NCBI RefSeq assembly: GCF_900109355.1
Contig: NZ_FOBF01000007.1
Coordinates: forward strand, 124,001 to 188,000
Length of the DNA: 64,000 bases
Origin: Nonomuraea pusilla
Lineage (GTDB): Bacteria > Actinomycetota > Actinomycetes > Streptosporangiales > Streptosporangiaceae
Direction of reading: 5' to 3'
Made by a program: the position numbers and the translations under genes. Of the stretch, positions 44,647-53,120 are shown one piece after another (within the stretch, counting starts at the first letter, position 1; every line of letters begins with the position of its first letter). A model generated the notes under the pieces. That model saw nothing but the letters and a program-made list of their open reading frames with translations. It did not search any database and had not been told where the DNA came from.

Positions 44647-44723
44647 TCAGCCGTGCGCCGCCCGGCCTCGCAGATGAGGCGCAGCGCTTCCTTCTGGGCG
44701 GCGGTGGGGTAGCCGTAGGACAT
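44646..44723 (-). pseudogene. Possible truncated 5' gene end in the ArsR-type operon
   Basis: Directly after the flavoprotein stop, GAAGGGAAG precedes an ATG at 44723 opening with MSYGYPTAAQKEALRL. About 26 codons later the frame enters the antisense of the MerR gene and loses protein character. The good ribosome site and natural-looking start suggest the beginning of a former third operon gene, cut off by the rearrangement that brought in the MerR unit. Confidence 0.35.
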
Positions 44724-44736
44724 CAGGTGCTTCCCT

Positions 44737-46152
44737 TCAGCCGCAGCAGCCGCCGCCGGACTCGGCCGGAGCTCCGACGGTGGTGAGCGGGAGCGGGGCC
44801 GCCGGCAGGCCGCCGCTGATGCCGGTGGCCGGTCCGACCCGCTGCTCCTGGGCCTCGGCCAGGTTGGAGGAGCACACGCCGGTCTCGGGCAGGTCGAGCT
44901 GGACGTCGTGGGCCGCCTGCCAGTCCCCGGCCAGCGCGGCGGCCACGGAGCGGACCTGCTCGTAACCGGTGGCCATGAGGAAGGTCGGGGCGCGGCCGTA
45001 GCTCTTGACGCCGACCGCGTAGTAGCCGGGCTCGGGGTGGGCGAGTTCGTCCACGCCGTGGGCCGGGACGGTGCCGCAGGAGTGCCGGTTGGGGTCGATC
45101 AGCGGGGCCAGGGCGCGGGTGGAGCCGAGCACCGGGTCGAGGTCGAGCCGGAGTTCGGAGGCGATGGAGTGGTCGGGGCGGTAGCCGGTGGCCGACACGA
45201 TCCGGTCCACGGTGACGGTCTGCTCGTGGCCCGACGGGGTGCGGCTGATCACCTCGACGCCTTGGTCGGTGGTGTTGACGCGGTGGGTGAAGAAGCCGGT
45301 CAGCAGCTGGATGCGGCCCGATTCGACGTGGACGCGCAGGCGGGTGCCGAGCGCGCCGCGGGCCGGGAGGGCATCGGCCTCGCCGCCGCCGTAGGTGCGG
45401 GTGGCGTCGCCGGAGCGGATCGCCCAGGTGATCGGGGTGTTCTCCAGTTCGGCCAGGGCGAGCAGGGTGGTGGCGGCGGAGTGGCCTGCGCCGACGACCA
45501 GCACGCGCTTGCCCTCGTAGCGGTCGCGGTCCGCGCCGAGCACGTCGGGCAGGGCGTGGTCGACGAACACCTCGTTCTCGCCGTGGGCGGGCAGGCCGCT
45601 CGCGCCGAGCACGTTCGGGCTGGTGTACGTGCCGGAGGCGTCGATGATCGCGCGGGCCTGCAGTTCGGTGCCGTCGGCCAGGCGGATCAGGAAGGGGGCC
45701 TGGTCGCGGCCGGCTGTGCGGACCCGGTCGTAGCCGAGGCGGCTGATCGCCCTCACCTTCGCGCCGAGCCGCACCTTGTCGCCGAAGAGCTTGGCCAGCG
45801 GGGCGAGGTAGTCGTCGATGAGCTCGGCGCCGGTCGGCAGCCAGTCGGCGTCCGGGGCGCTCCAGCCGTCGGCCTCCAGGAGGCGGCGGGCGGCGGCGTC
45901 GATGTTGTACCGGTACGGGCTGAACACCCGTACGTGTCCCCACTGCGCCACCGAGGTGGCGACGCGGTCACCGGCCTCCAGGACCGTGAAGTCGACGCCG
46001 CGCTCGGCCAGGTGGGCGGCGGCGGCCAGCCCGACCGGACCGGCGCCGATCACGACGACGGGCAGGTCGTTCGTCGGCTCGGAGGCGGCCTGCTGAGGGG
46101 TGGCGGACTGGTCGATCTCGACGGCGACGGTGCCGCAGCAACTGTCACTCAT
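44737..46152 (-). CDS. FAD/NAD(P)-binding oxidoreductase with terminal Cys pairs
   Basis: A 471-residue flavoprotein starting at ATG 46152. The FAD motif is VVVIGAGPVGLAAAAHL (~31-47) and the NAD(P) motif is VLVVGAGHSAATTLLAL (~200). ATGYRPDHS is the usual late FAD element. Both ends carry cysteine pairs, DSCCG at residues 3-7 and GGCCG at the C-terminus, an uncommon feature suggesting metal or metalloid binding or a redox relay. The gene lies in an ArsR-controlled region with a 51-residue CxxxC protein directly upstream. It resembles ArsO-type monooxygenases of actinobacterial arsenic islands; this is inference. Confidence 0.8.
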   Translation of the reverse strand: MSDSCCGTVAVEIDQSATPQQAASEPTNDLPVVVIGAGPVGLAAAAHLAERGVDFTVLEAGDRVATSVAQWGHVRVFSPYRYNIDAAARRLLEADGWSAPDADWLPTGAELIDDYLAPLAKLFGDKVRLGAKVRAISRLGYDRVRTAGRDQAPFLIRLADGTELQARAIIDASGTYTSPNVLGASGLPAHGENEVFVDHALPDVLGADRDRYEGKRVLVVGAGHSAATTLLALAELENTPITWAIRSGDATRTYGGGEADALPARGALGTRLRVHVESGRIQLLTGFFTHRVNTTDQGVEVISRTPSGHEQTVTVDRIVSATGYRPDHSIASELRLDLDPVLGSTRALAPLIDPNRHSCGTVPAHGVDELAHPEPGYYAVGVKSYGRAPTFLMATGYEQVRSVAAALAGDWQAAHDVQLDLPETGVCSSNLAEAQEQRVGPATGISGGLPAAPLPLTTVGAPAESGGGCCG

Positions 46153-46177
46153 GACGGCTCTCCAGGTGGCGTGCGGG

Positions 46178-46333
46178 TTAGCGGAAGGACAGGGACGACA
46201 GGGCGGAGGCGCGGGCGCGTTCGATGGCGGCGTCGGCGCGGCAGGTGCGGTCGCATACCTCCGAGGTCGCCTCGTCGAAGGTCAAGCCCGAGACGTCGGC
46301 GGGCGGGCGCAGGCGGGTGAGCAGAGCGCGCAT
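46178..46333 (-). CDS. 51-residue protein with CxxxC motif
   Basis: Starts at ATG 46333 behind GAAGGTG (8 nt), 25 nt upstream of the flavoprotein. The protein is MRALLTRLRPPADVSG-like at the start, then LTFDEATSEVCDRTCRAD with two cysteines four apart, then an Ala/Arg helix. Ribosome site, spacing and in-operon position support it being real. It may be a metalloid- or redox-binding partner of the flavoprotein. Confidence 0.65.
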   Translation of the reverse strand: MRALLTRLRPPADVSGLTFDEATSEVCDRTCRADAAIERARASALSSLSFR

Positions 46334-46449
46334 CGCACACCTTCTGAATAGAAACTCACCTAAACAGCTCAGAGCCTGAACCATTGATTAGAGAGATGTC
46401 ACATTAGATGGGTGCCTAATTTGCGCTGGACAGGCCGATCTCCACCCCG
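46334..46449. promoter_or_regulatory. AT-rich promoter region of the flavoprotein operon
   Basis: This 116-bp AT-rich gap lies between the ArsR stop and the small CxxxC gene. It contains ATTAG-N8-CTAAT (46403-46420) and repeats of GATTAGA/CATTAGA. It probably holds a minus-strand promoter with an ArsR site. Confidence 0.4.
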
Positions 46450-46791
46450 TCAGCCACAGCCGCCGGCAGACGGCCCGTCGCCCGGCGGGCAGCACGCAGC
46501 CAAGGCGGCCTGCAGGTCGGCCAGTGCGCGCCGCACACCGTCCGGGTCGGCGCGGTAGTAGACGGTCTTCCACTCGCGCCGCGAGGTGAGCACTCCGCCA
46601 TCGCGCAGTGTCGCCAAGTGCGTGGAGGTGGCCGACTGGGCAAGCGACAGGCGCTCGGCCACCTGGCTCACGGTCAGCTCAACCCCACCCTCGAACAGGA
46701 ACAGGATCTGCTGGCGGGTGTCGCTGGCCAGGGCCTTGAGGAAGCCTCGCGCCGCGTCGGTGAGCCGGATGCCACTGCCTGCCGTCTGCAT
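46450..46791 (-). CDS. arsR: ArsR family regulator with C-terminal Cys triad
   Basis: A 113-residue winged-helix repressor starting at ATG 46791. The recognition region is AERLSLAQSATSTHLATLRDG (split between helix 4 and helix 5). The alpha-3 ELCVC-type metal site is absent; instead Cys100, Cys101 and Cys112 lie at the C-terminus (AACCPPGDG ... GGCG). This recalls the C-terminal As(III) site of the Acidithiobacillus ArsR type. It is divergent from a flavoprotein and upstream of the CxxxC/flavoprotein pair, so it probably represses both in the absence of arsenite or antimonite. Confidence 0.85.
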   Translation of the reverse strand: MQTAGSGIRLTDAARGFLKALASDTRQQILFLFEGGVELTVSQVAERLSLAQSATSTHLATLRDGGVLTSRREWKTVYYRADPDGVRRALADLQAALAACCPPGDGPSAGGCG

Positions 46792-46819
46792 GGCACGACT
46801 CTACCGTATTGTCATTTCT

Positions 46820-46835
46820 GGATATGAGGATATGA
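46820..46835. promoter_or_regulatory. Tandem GGATATGA repeats in divergent arsR promoter
   Basis: Two adjacent exact copies of GGATATGA (46820-46827, 46828-46835) lie in the 53-bp gap between arsR and the plus-strand flavoprotein. They end 9 nt before its ATG. This is a likely ArsR-binding site covering both promoters. Confidence 0.5.
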
Positions 46836-46844
46836 TCCGGCGGC

Positions 46845-47912
46845 ATGGACGTCATCATCATCGGCGCCGGCCAATCTGGCCTCGCTGCCGCCCGCGCTCT
46901 GCGCGACGCCGGTCGTACCCCCGTCATCCTCGAAGCCGGCCCCACGCCCACCGGCTCATGGAGCGGCTACTACGACAGCCTCACCCTGTTCTCACCCGCC
47001 CGCTACAGCGCCCTGCCCGGCCAGGACTTCCCCGGCGACGGCGACCACTACCCCACCCGCGACGAGGTCGTCGCCTACCTCCAGCGCTACGCCGCCGCCC
47101 TGAACGTCGAGATCCGCACTGACACCCGCGTCGCAGCGGTGGAAGCCGACGGCGCGGGCGGCTTCCTCATCCACACCGCCGCCGGGGACACCCTGCGCAC
47201 CATGGGCGTGATCGCCGCCAGCGGCTCCTTCGGCAACCCCTACATTCCCACCCTTCCTGGTCAGGCCGGCTACACCGGTCAAGCCCTGCACGTGGCCGAC
47301 TACCGCAACCCCAAGCACTACGCCGGGCAGCGCGTCGTGGTGATCGGCGGCGGCAACTCCGCCATTCAGGTCGCCTACGAACTGGCGGCGGTGGCCGACG
47401 TCACGATCGCCTCACGCCAGCCGCTGCAGCTCATTCCCCAGATCATCGGCGGCAAGGACGTGCACTACTGGCACACCACCACCGGCTTCGACCAGCTCCC
47501 GCCCGCCTGGCTGGCCAGCGTCGCCACCGGCACCCCGGTCATGGACACCGGCGACTACGCCGCCGCCCTGGCCGACGGCCGCCTGCAGCGCCGCCCCATG
47601 TTCACCGCCTTCGACGGCGACCACCTCATCTGGGCCGACGGCGAACGCGAGAGCGCGGACACGGTCATCTACGCGACCGGCTACCTGCCGCACCTGGACT
47701 ACCTGGCCCCGCTCGGCGCCCTCGACGAAACAGGGCTGCCCCTGCACGTCGGCGGCCTGTCCACCACCCACCTCGGGCTCGGCTACGTCGGGCTGGAGTT
47801 CCAGCGCTCCTTCGCCTCCAACACCCTGCGCGGCGTCCACCGCGACGCCGAACACGTAGCAGCACCCATTGCCGCCTACACCGGCGGTGTTCTGGCGGCT
47901 TACGGCTTCTGA
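46845..47912 (+). CDS. ArsO-like FAD/NAD(P)-dependent monooxygenase
   Basis: A 355-residue flavoprotein starting at ATG 46845. The FAD motif is IIGAGQSGLAAARAL (~4-18), the NADPH motif is VVVIGGGNSAIQVAYEL (~163-179), the inter-motif is YPTRDEVVAYLQRYA and the late motif is VIYATGYLPHLDYL. It resembles the putative flavin monooxygenases (ArsO/CzcO-like) linked to ArsR in actinobacterial arsenic clusters. It is only distantly similar to the minus-strand flavoprotein and lacks its terminal cysteines. It is probably induced by metalloid through the divergent ArsR. Confidence 0.82.
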   Translation: MDVIIIGAGQSGLAAARALRDAGRTPVILEAGPTPTGSWSGYYDSLTLFSPARYSALPGQDFPGDGDHYPTRDEVVAYLQRYAAALNVEIRTDTRVAAVEADGAGGFLIHTAAGDTLRTMGVIAASGSFGNPYIPTLPGQAGYTGQALHVADYRNPKHYAGQRVVVIGGGNSAIQVAYELAAVADVTIASRQPLQLIPQIIGGKDVHYWHTTTGFDQLPPAWLASVATGTPVMDTGDYAAALADGRLQRRPMFTAFDGDHLIWADGERESADTVIYATGYLPHLDYLAPLGALDETGLPLHVGGLSTTHLGLGYVGLEFQRSFASNTLRGVHRDAEHVAAPIAAYTGGVLAAYGF

Positions 47913-48378
47913 GCAGTGACAGCGCCGCACGACGGACGTGACAGTACTGGGGGCCCCAAGCAGTCCCGGTTCACGTACAAGGACGTTGACGTACAAGCAG
48001 CGGCGGAACGTTAGACGGTGTGCTCGTCGAGCAGTGCGGGCCTGTACGTCGGGCAAGCGACCAGACCTCGCCGGAGCACATCTTCTGGGGCTACCGGACC
48101 TTGGTGGGCGACGAAACCGGGGGCCGCGCAGGCAGCGTCTGCGGGGTGCCGCACTCGAGCACCTACGTTCTGTCATTCGATGGGCGTCGGCGTACTCGCT
48201 GCTGTTGCTGAAGCAACCTCGCCTGGTCGGCATCCCCCGCCTTGTGAGCTCCGGGGATACGCGACGCCCATCTTCGCCAAGAAGCTTCCCGTCACCCTTA
48301 CAAGCACGAGGGCCAGCAGGGTCGAACCTCAGAATCGTCCGCGGACGATCAGGGGCAGGCCGGCATCGCAAGGTGCTG
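47913..48378. other. Gene-poor stretch before the IS remnant
   Basis: No frame here shows a ribosome site, codon bias or recognisable motif. Frames on both strands are Arg/Ser/Pro-rich. It is probably decayed sequence left by insertion and deletion next to the transposase remnant. Confidence 0.5.
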
Positions 48379-49068
48379 TTCTTAAGAGGTCGTCTCATTT
48401 GGTCAGTCCGCGGTAGCAAATGAGGGCGGCGGCGATGGCGACGAAGGAGCCGAAGTGGTCGGCTCGACGTTCGTAGCGGCGGTGTAAGCGGCGGCAGCCG
48501 GCCAGCCAGGAGACGGTTCGCTCGACTACCCAGCGATGGCGCCCGAGTCGCCGACTGGACTCGATGCCCCGGCGGGCGATACGAGGGATGATGCCACGGC
48601 CGCACAGGAAGGCCCGCAGGTGCTGGTAGTCGTAGCCCTTGTCGCCATGGACTTTGGCGGGCCGCCGGCGGCGGGGCCCACGGCGGGAGCGGATCGGCGG
48701 GATGCCGCGCACCAACGGCTCCAGCGCCAGGCTCTCGTGGGCGTTGGCGGCGCTGATCCCGACAGAGATGGGCAGACCACTCCGCTCGGTGATGAGGTGG
48801 ATCTTCCACCCGTTCTTGCCGCGATCGACAGGATTCGGATCTGCCAGGTCCCCCCTTTCATAGCGCGCACACTGACGGAGTCGATCGCGCACCGTGACCA
48901 GTCCAGCTCACCTCGGGCGCCGCGCTCGTCCAGCAGGATCCGGTACAGCTTGGCCCACACCCGTGCGGCGCTCCACTCGGTGACGCGGCGGTGCACCGTC
49001 TGCCAGGAGGCGCCGAACATCAAGCCGCAGGAACTTCGCTGCTTCATCACACTTGATTCGACACACAT
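48379..49068 (-). mobile_element. IS5-family transposase remnant, 5'-truncated
   Basis: The C-terminal frame (48892-48395) has DDE features: VHGDKGYDYQHLR, then HRWVVERTVSWLAGCRRL and RRYERRADHF. The N-terminal frame (49068-48526) has FGASWQTVHRRVTEW and ELDWSRCAIDSVSVRA. They join through a -1 shift at GAAAGGGGGG (about 48853-48862), a plausible programmed slippage site for IS427-type elements. About 60 residues before FGASWQ are missing, so the element is truncated near 49020 and only one terminal region (GAGGTCGTCTCATTTGG near 48383) is recognisable. It is not expected to be autonomous. Confidence 0.82.
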
Positions 49069-49776
49069 CTAGCGAACTGGAATTACGTTCAAGCACGCTC
49101 TCGTACAGTTCTTTACAGCCCTTTACGCTTTTGTCGAATGTTCACCAGCACTTGTCATGGGAGCATTCGTCCGTTTTGGAGCGATGCCGGTCGGTGATCC
49201 GTGGACTTTACGCCGCCGGCGAAGGCCTACCCGCCTTTTCTTCTCGTAACCGGGCGGCGCTCGTTCCGTCCCGCAACCAACAGTTCTCCTAGATTCACGT
49301 CCACAGAAATGGACAGTGGGGTGGAGCAGGAGGCCGGACGGCGGTGGTGACGGACGCGACGGGAACACGCATTCAGAACTGTCGGGTACCTCCGGCGATG
49401 CGGTCCAGGCGCGCGATGTCCACGGAGGTGTGTACTTCCACGGGCAGGGCTGCAGGGGCGGCACGTGCCGCGCCAGTTGCCCAGCGACGTGAGGGGAGTG
49501 AGGGCGCCTCCGTCAGGGCTGTTGCCGTAGAGCTGGGCCGCAGCCAGCACGGGCAGCACTGCGGCCAAGGAGTGAGATACTGCTCGACGAATTGCCGCAC
49601 GCTCAGGCCGCACGTGAGCTACGTCGACGCGCTGCGGTCTGAACGAACGCGACCCGGCGTCCAGACGTGGCTATGCCCCGGCTGCATGCGGTGCAGAGGC
49701 AGAACCGGGGCTTATGCCTCGACAGTACCACCCTTTGTGTTGCCAGGAAACCATGGGAAACCAGAAGGCGGCCCAC
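49069..49776. other. 708-bp stretch without a supported gene
   Basis: Base composition is mixed and short frames on both strands lack motifs. It lies between the IS remnant and the Abi-like gene and probably represents deletion debris. GAAGG before 49777 serves the next gene. Confidence 0.5.
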
Positions 49777-50415
49777 ATGCAGGAAGCTGAGGCCACGCGG
49801 CTGTGTACGCTACTGTCCCCCCTCCGCCTCGCTGAATACCAACTGGCCTGTGGCGGCGACGCCGTTGCCGCCTTGCGGCTGCACTGCTGGAACACGGAGA
49901 TCAGCGAGGCGTTCTACGGGCCCCTGCAGTACCTGGAGGTGGCCATGCGTAGCGCCATGACGCGTGAGCTCACCGGATACTTGAGGCGTGAGGACTGGTG
50001 GAACGACCCGCGCCCGCAGCTCACCTACGGCGGACGCCAGCGCATCGCTGAGGCCGAGCAGCAGTTGCGACGCATCGGCCTGACCCCCACGCCGCACATG
50101 GTCACCGAAGAGCTGCCTTTCGGCTTCTATGTCTCATTGCTTGGGCCTGGCAACGGCTATGACCAGCGGCTATGGCGCACCGCCCTGTACCGGGCCTTCC
50201 CTACCTACCGCGGCCGCCGCCAGCCCCTGCACCGTCAGGTCGATCACCTCAGGATCTTCCGTAACAAGATCGCTCATCACGGACCGATCCATCACCGCCA
50301 CCTCGTCGCCGACCACGATGCGATCCTGCGGTGCCTCGAGTACATCGACGCGGGGTTGGCAACCATGGTGCGGCGTCACAGCCGGGTGCCCGAGGTCCTC
50401 AACCGGCGCCCCTGA
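49777..50415 (+). CDS. Abi-like protein with HEPN RNxxxH motif
   Basis: A 212-residue protein. The ATG at 49777 has GAAGG upstream; an ATG at 49753 is an alternative. The N-terminal part (LLSPLRLAEYQLACGGDA; HCWNTEISEAFYGPLQYLEVAMRSAM) and the C-terminal RIFRNKIAHHGPI match Abi-family (AbiD/F-like) HEPN proteins. The RNxxxH motif is the ribonuclease site of HEPN enzymes. Such proteins act in phage abortive infection or as toxins. No obvious antitoxin gene is adjacent; the IS remnant and gene-poor flanks suggest acquisition by transfer. Confidence 0.82.
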   Translation: MQEAEATRLCTLLSPLRLAEYQLACGGDAVAALRLHCWNTEISEAFYGPLQYLEVAMRSAMTRELTGYLRREDWWNDPRPQLTYGGRQRIAEAEQQLRRIGLTPTPHMVTEELPFGFYVSLLGPGNGYDQRLWRTALYRAFPTYRGRRQPLHRQVDHLRIFRNKIAHHGPIHHRHLVADHDAILRCLEYIDAGLATMVRRHSRVPEVLNRRP

Positions 50416-50547
50416 GGGGTGGTCGGTATTCACGCGTCGTCGGCACACGCGTACGTGATCAGGGACAGCGAGGTGCGCCGGGAACCGGCGACGGCGGGCG
50501 GCCACTCCCCTGGCAAGTCAAGAACGTGCCGTTGACCGCGATTGTCC

Positions 50548-51900
50548 CTATCGGCCGAGAAGGGCGTCGGCCTCAGCGGCCGCGCGTTCACCGGACTCCA
50601 CGGCTCCGTCGATGTAGCCCGCCCAGCGGGTCGCGGTCTCCGTACCGGCCCAGTGGATCGCGCCGACCGGGCGGCGCAGGGCGCAGCCGAACCGGGTGAG
50701 AGCCGCGGGCGTGGCGAACGCTCCATAGCAGCCACGGCTGTACTCTTCGGCGGCCCAGTCCTGCTCCAGGTAGGTGACGGCGTCGCGGGCTCGCGGGCCG
50801 AAGTAGAAGGCCAGTTCGTTGAGGACGACCTCCCGGCGGGCCTCAGGATCGAGTTTGGCCGCCGCCGCGGCATGCTTCGCCTCGAAGAATCCGACCAGCA
50901 CTCCGGCGCCGGACGTGGGCGGGCTGTTGTCGAACACCGCGCCGAGCGGCCTGCTGTCGCTGTTGGCCTGACCGGACAGGCCCTCGGCGCGCCAGAACGG
51001 TTCGTCGTAGACGACATTGACCTTGATCGTCCAGCCCATCGGCATCCGCTGTGTCAGCTGATCCCGGTCAGCGGGCAGCGCCGGGTCGAAACTGATCCGT
51101 GCGGTCAGCGGCGGTGGTAGCGCGACGATCACGCGGCGAGCTCGGGACTCGCCTGCCGTGGTGCGCACCCGGACCGCGGCGCCGTCCTGGACGATCTCAC
51201 GAACGGGTGACCGCAGGCGGATGCGATCTCCCAGCTCGGCGGCCATCTGTATGGCGATCCGCTGACTGCCGCCGACGATCCGGTCCTGTTGTGCGCCGCC
51301 GGTGACGTTGATGAGCGACTCGAGCCCGCCACCGGAATGAATGTAGAACTGAGCCCACAGTGCGGACATCTCCTCGGGGCCCGCGCACCATACGGACTCG
51401 GTGAGCAATCGCATGAACGTCCGGCTTACGCTGGTGGGAGCCTGGTGCCGGAGCCACTCATCGAATGTCTGGTTGTCGAGGGCGTGGGCGTTCGGCGCGA
51501 GCCACGGTTCTTCCAGCGGCACTCGCCGTGCCGCGCGGTCGACGCGCTTCATGGTCCGGTCGAGATCGACGAGGGCCAGCGGGTTCAGCCGGGGGATCCG
51601 GCCGCCGTAACGGGTGAATCGACCGGCCAGATGACCGATCTTGTCGCCGATGTCGTAGGTCGAGAAGATTTCCAACCCGAGCTCAGTGATCAGTTTCGCC
51701 ACGCGATCCTGGGTAGGGCCGACCCACTGACCACCGGCTTCGACGATCTGGCCGTCGGAGCCGGGCAGGTCGGCGTTGAGCGTTCGCCCGCCGACTCGGT
51801 CCCGCGCCTCCAACACCACCACTTCCCGCCCGCGAGCCACCAGATCTCGCGCGGCGACCAGTCCGGCGACCCCTGCGCCGACCACGATGACGTCGGTCAT
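50548..51900 (-). CDS. Flavin monoamine oxidase family protein
   Basis: A 450-residue FAD amine oxidase starting at ATG 51900 (AAGGTGAG upstream). Dinucleotide motif VIVVGAGVAGLVAARDL (~4-20), then GGRTLNAD, GGQWVGPTQDRV, the covalent/non-covalent cap region and the C-terminal FAD motif GAIHWAGTETATRWAGYIDGA (split over ~410-430). It oxidises primary or polyamines to aldehydes with release of ammonia and peroxide. It is divergent from a membrane protein, a TetR regulator and an aldehyde dehydrogenase, which together suggest an amine-degradation module. Confidence 0.9.
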   Translation of the reverse strand: MTDVIVVGAGVAGLVAARDLVARGREVVVLEARDRVGGRTLNADLPGSDGQIVEAGGQWVGPTQDRVAKLITELGLEIFSTYDIGDKIGHLAGRFTRYGGRIPRLNPLALVDLDRTMKRVDRAARRVPLEEPWLAPNAHALDNQTFDEWLRHQAPTSVSRTFMRLLTESVWCAGPEEMSALWAQFYIHSGGGLESLINVTGGAQQDRIVGGSQRIAIQMAAELGDRIRLRSPVREIVQDGAAVRVRTTAGESRARRVIVALPPPLTARISFDPALPADRDQLTQRMPMGWTIKVNVVYDEPFWRAEGLSGQANSDSRPLGAVFDNSPPTSGAGVLVGFFEAKHAAAAAKLDPEARREVVLNELAFYFGPRARDAVTYLEQDWAAEEYSRGCYGAFATPAALTRFGCALRRPVGAIHWAGTETATRWAGYIDGAVESGERAAAEADALLGR

Positions 51901-51960
51901 GAGCTGCTCACCTTGTTCATTCGTGCCTCCATGCACAGCCTCTGCATACAGATAGAACAT

Positions 51961-51986
51961 ACCAATAGTGTGTACTACTGGTACAC
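51961..51986. promoter_or_regulatory. Overlapping palindromes, TetR operator candidate
   Basis: ACCAATAGT-N4-ACTACTGGT (51961-51982, one mismatch) overlaps GTGTAC-N5-GTACAC (51970-51986, perfect). They sit in the 93-bp divergent region between the amine oxidase and the membrane gene, 8 nt before the latter's ATG. The co-transcribed TetR is the likely ligand-controlled repressor. Confidence 0.6.
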
Positions 51987-51993
51987 TCGCGGC

Positions 51994-52524
51994 ATGCGAA
52001 TCATCATCAAGACCGTGGGCACCGCATGCGTCATAGCCCTTCTCAGCTACCCGTTCTGGGCCCCGCAGTGGGGAAGCGGCATTTTGGGCGAGATCGCGGG
52101 ACTGGGGACGATCGGCGCGCTGATCGTGGTCGCCGTCTTCTTCCTGATCGTCGCGCTGTACTGCCGCGCCCTCCAAACAACCATGACACTCGTGCGGCCT
52201 GAAGCCAGGAGCGCGGCTCCCGCATCGGTGTGGTGGATGTTCGCCATCCCCTTCAACTTCACCGAAGACTTCTTCATCGTGCACACCGTCTCCAGCTCCA
52301 TGACGGCTGACGCCCGCATGCCGAGCGCCTTCATGAGATGGTGGGCGCCACTGGGGTACGGCTGGTGCGTGTTCCAGATCGTGTCGCTCTTCCCGGGGAT
52401 CACCGGATTCATCGGCGGAGCGATCGCCATTCCTCTCTGGGCCGCACACTGGATCATGACGGTCCGCGCGAACCGCATGCTCGCCGCCTGGCGAACGGCC
52501 GTCCCCATCACATCGAGCCTCTGA
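51994..52524 (+). CDS. Four-helix membrane protein of the amine module
   Basis: A 176-residue protein starting at ATG 51994. It has hydrophobic helices at ~5-22, ~34-58, ~72-90 and ~118-150, with FNFTEDFFIVHTVSSSM between them. It resembles small uncharacterised transmembrane proteins; no transporter family is recognised. It is the first gene of the operon membrane protein-TetR-aldehyde dehydrogenase, immediately after the palindromes. It could help amine entry or efflux. Confidence 0.7.
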   Translation: MRIIIKTVGTACVIALLSYPFWAPQWGSGILGEIAGLGTIGALIVVAVFFLIVALYCRALQTTMTLVRPEARSAAPASVWWMFAIPFNFTEDFFIVHTVSSSMTADARMPSAFMRWWAPLGYGWCVFQIVSLFPGITGFIGGAIAIPLWAAHWIMTVRANRMLAAWRTAVPITSSL

Positions 52525-52531
52525 GGAAGTC

Positions 52532-53092
52532 ATGCCCCTGCCCCGCTTCGACCGGCTGCCCGTGGACGCGAGAGCCGCCATCCTTGCCGTTGCCCGCGCC
52601 CATTTCGCGCGTGACGGCAAGGACGGCGCGTCGTTCAACCAGATCATTGCCGACGCCGGGATCTCCAAGTCGTCCGCTTACCACTACTTCGACGGCAAGG
52701 ATGACCTCTTCGGCGCGGTGGTCGCCGATACCGCCGACCGCGTCGTCGCCGTGCTCGGCCTCTGGACCGACGTGGAAGCCGAAGATGATCTGTGGCAGCA
52801 GGTCAAAGCCGGCGCTACTCGGCTTGTGGCGTACCTGCGTGAACACCCGGACGACCAGGCGGTCCTCTCCGCGCAGCCGCCCACCCATCAAGACGGCCAG
52901 TCCTGGATCCACAGCCTCATCGCCAATGGCCGGCGGATCGGCCTCATCAACCCATATCCCAGCATCGAGCTGGTCACCGTAGCGACCATGAGCATTTTCC
53001 AGGGTCTCGACGCGTGGGCTCTCGAACAGCGGGACGAGCTCGACCAGTTCGCCGACGTGCTCGTCCTGTTCCTGTCACGCCTTTGGAAATGA
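52532..53092 (+). CDS. TetR family regulator of the amine module
   Basis: A 186-residue protein starting at ATG 52532, 7 nt after the membrane gene. The helix-turn-helix is FNQIIADAGISKSSAYHYF (~31-49). The ligand domain ends in LDQFADVLVLFLSRLWK. Its position inside the operon and the palindromes at the divergent promoter suggest that it represses both amine oxidase and its own operon until an amine or aldehyde is sensed. Confidence 0.87.
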   Translation: MPLPRFDRLPVDARAAILAVARAHFARDGKDGASFNQIIADAGISKSSAYHYFDGKDDLFGAVVADTADRVVAVLGLWTDVEAEDDLWQQVKAGATRLVAYLREHPDDQAVLSAQPPTHQDGQSWIHSLIANGRRIGLINPYPSIELVTVATMSIFQGLDAWALEQRDELDQFADVLVLFLSRLWK

Positions 53093-53120
53093 GCGGCATG
53101 ACTCTCGAAGGGCTCATCAC

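Noticed and set aside
47938..48423. Plus-strand frame of 161 codons after the ArsO-like gene
   Set aside because: Basic, Ser/Arg/Leu-rich, runs into the IS remnant and has no motif; probably decayed DNA.
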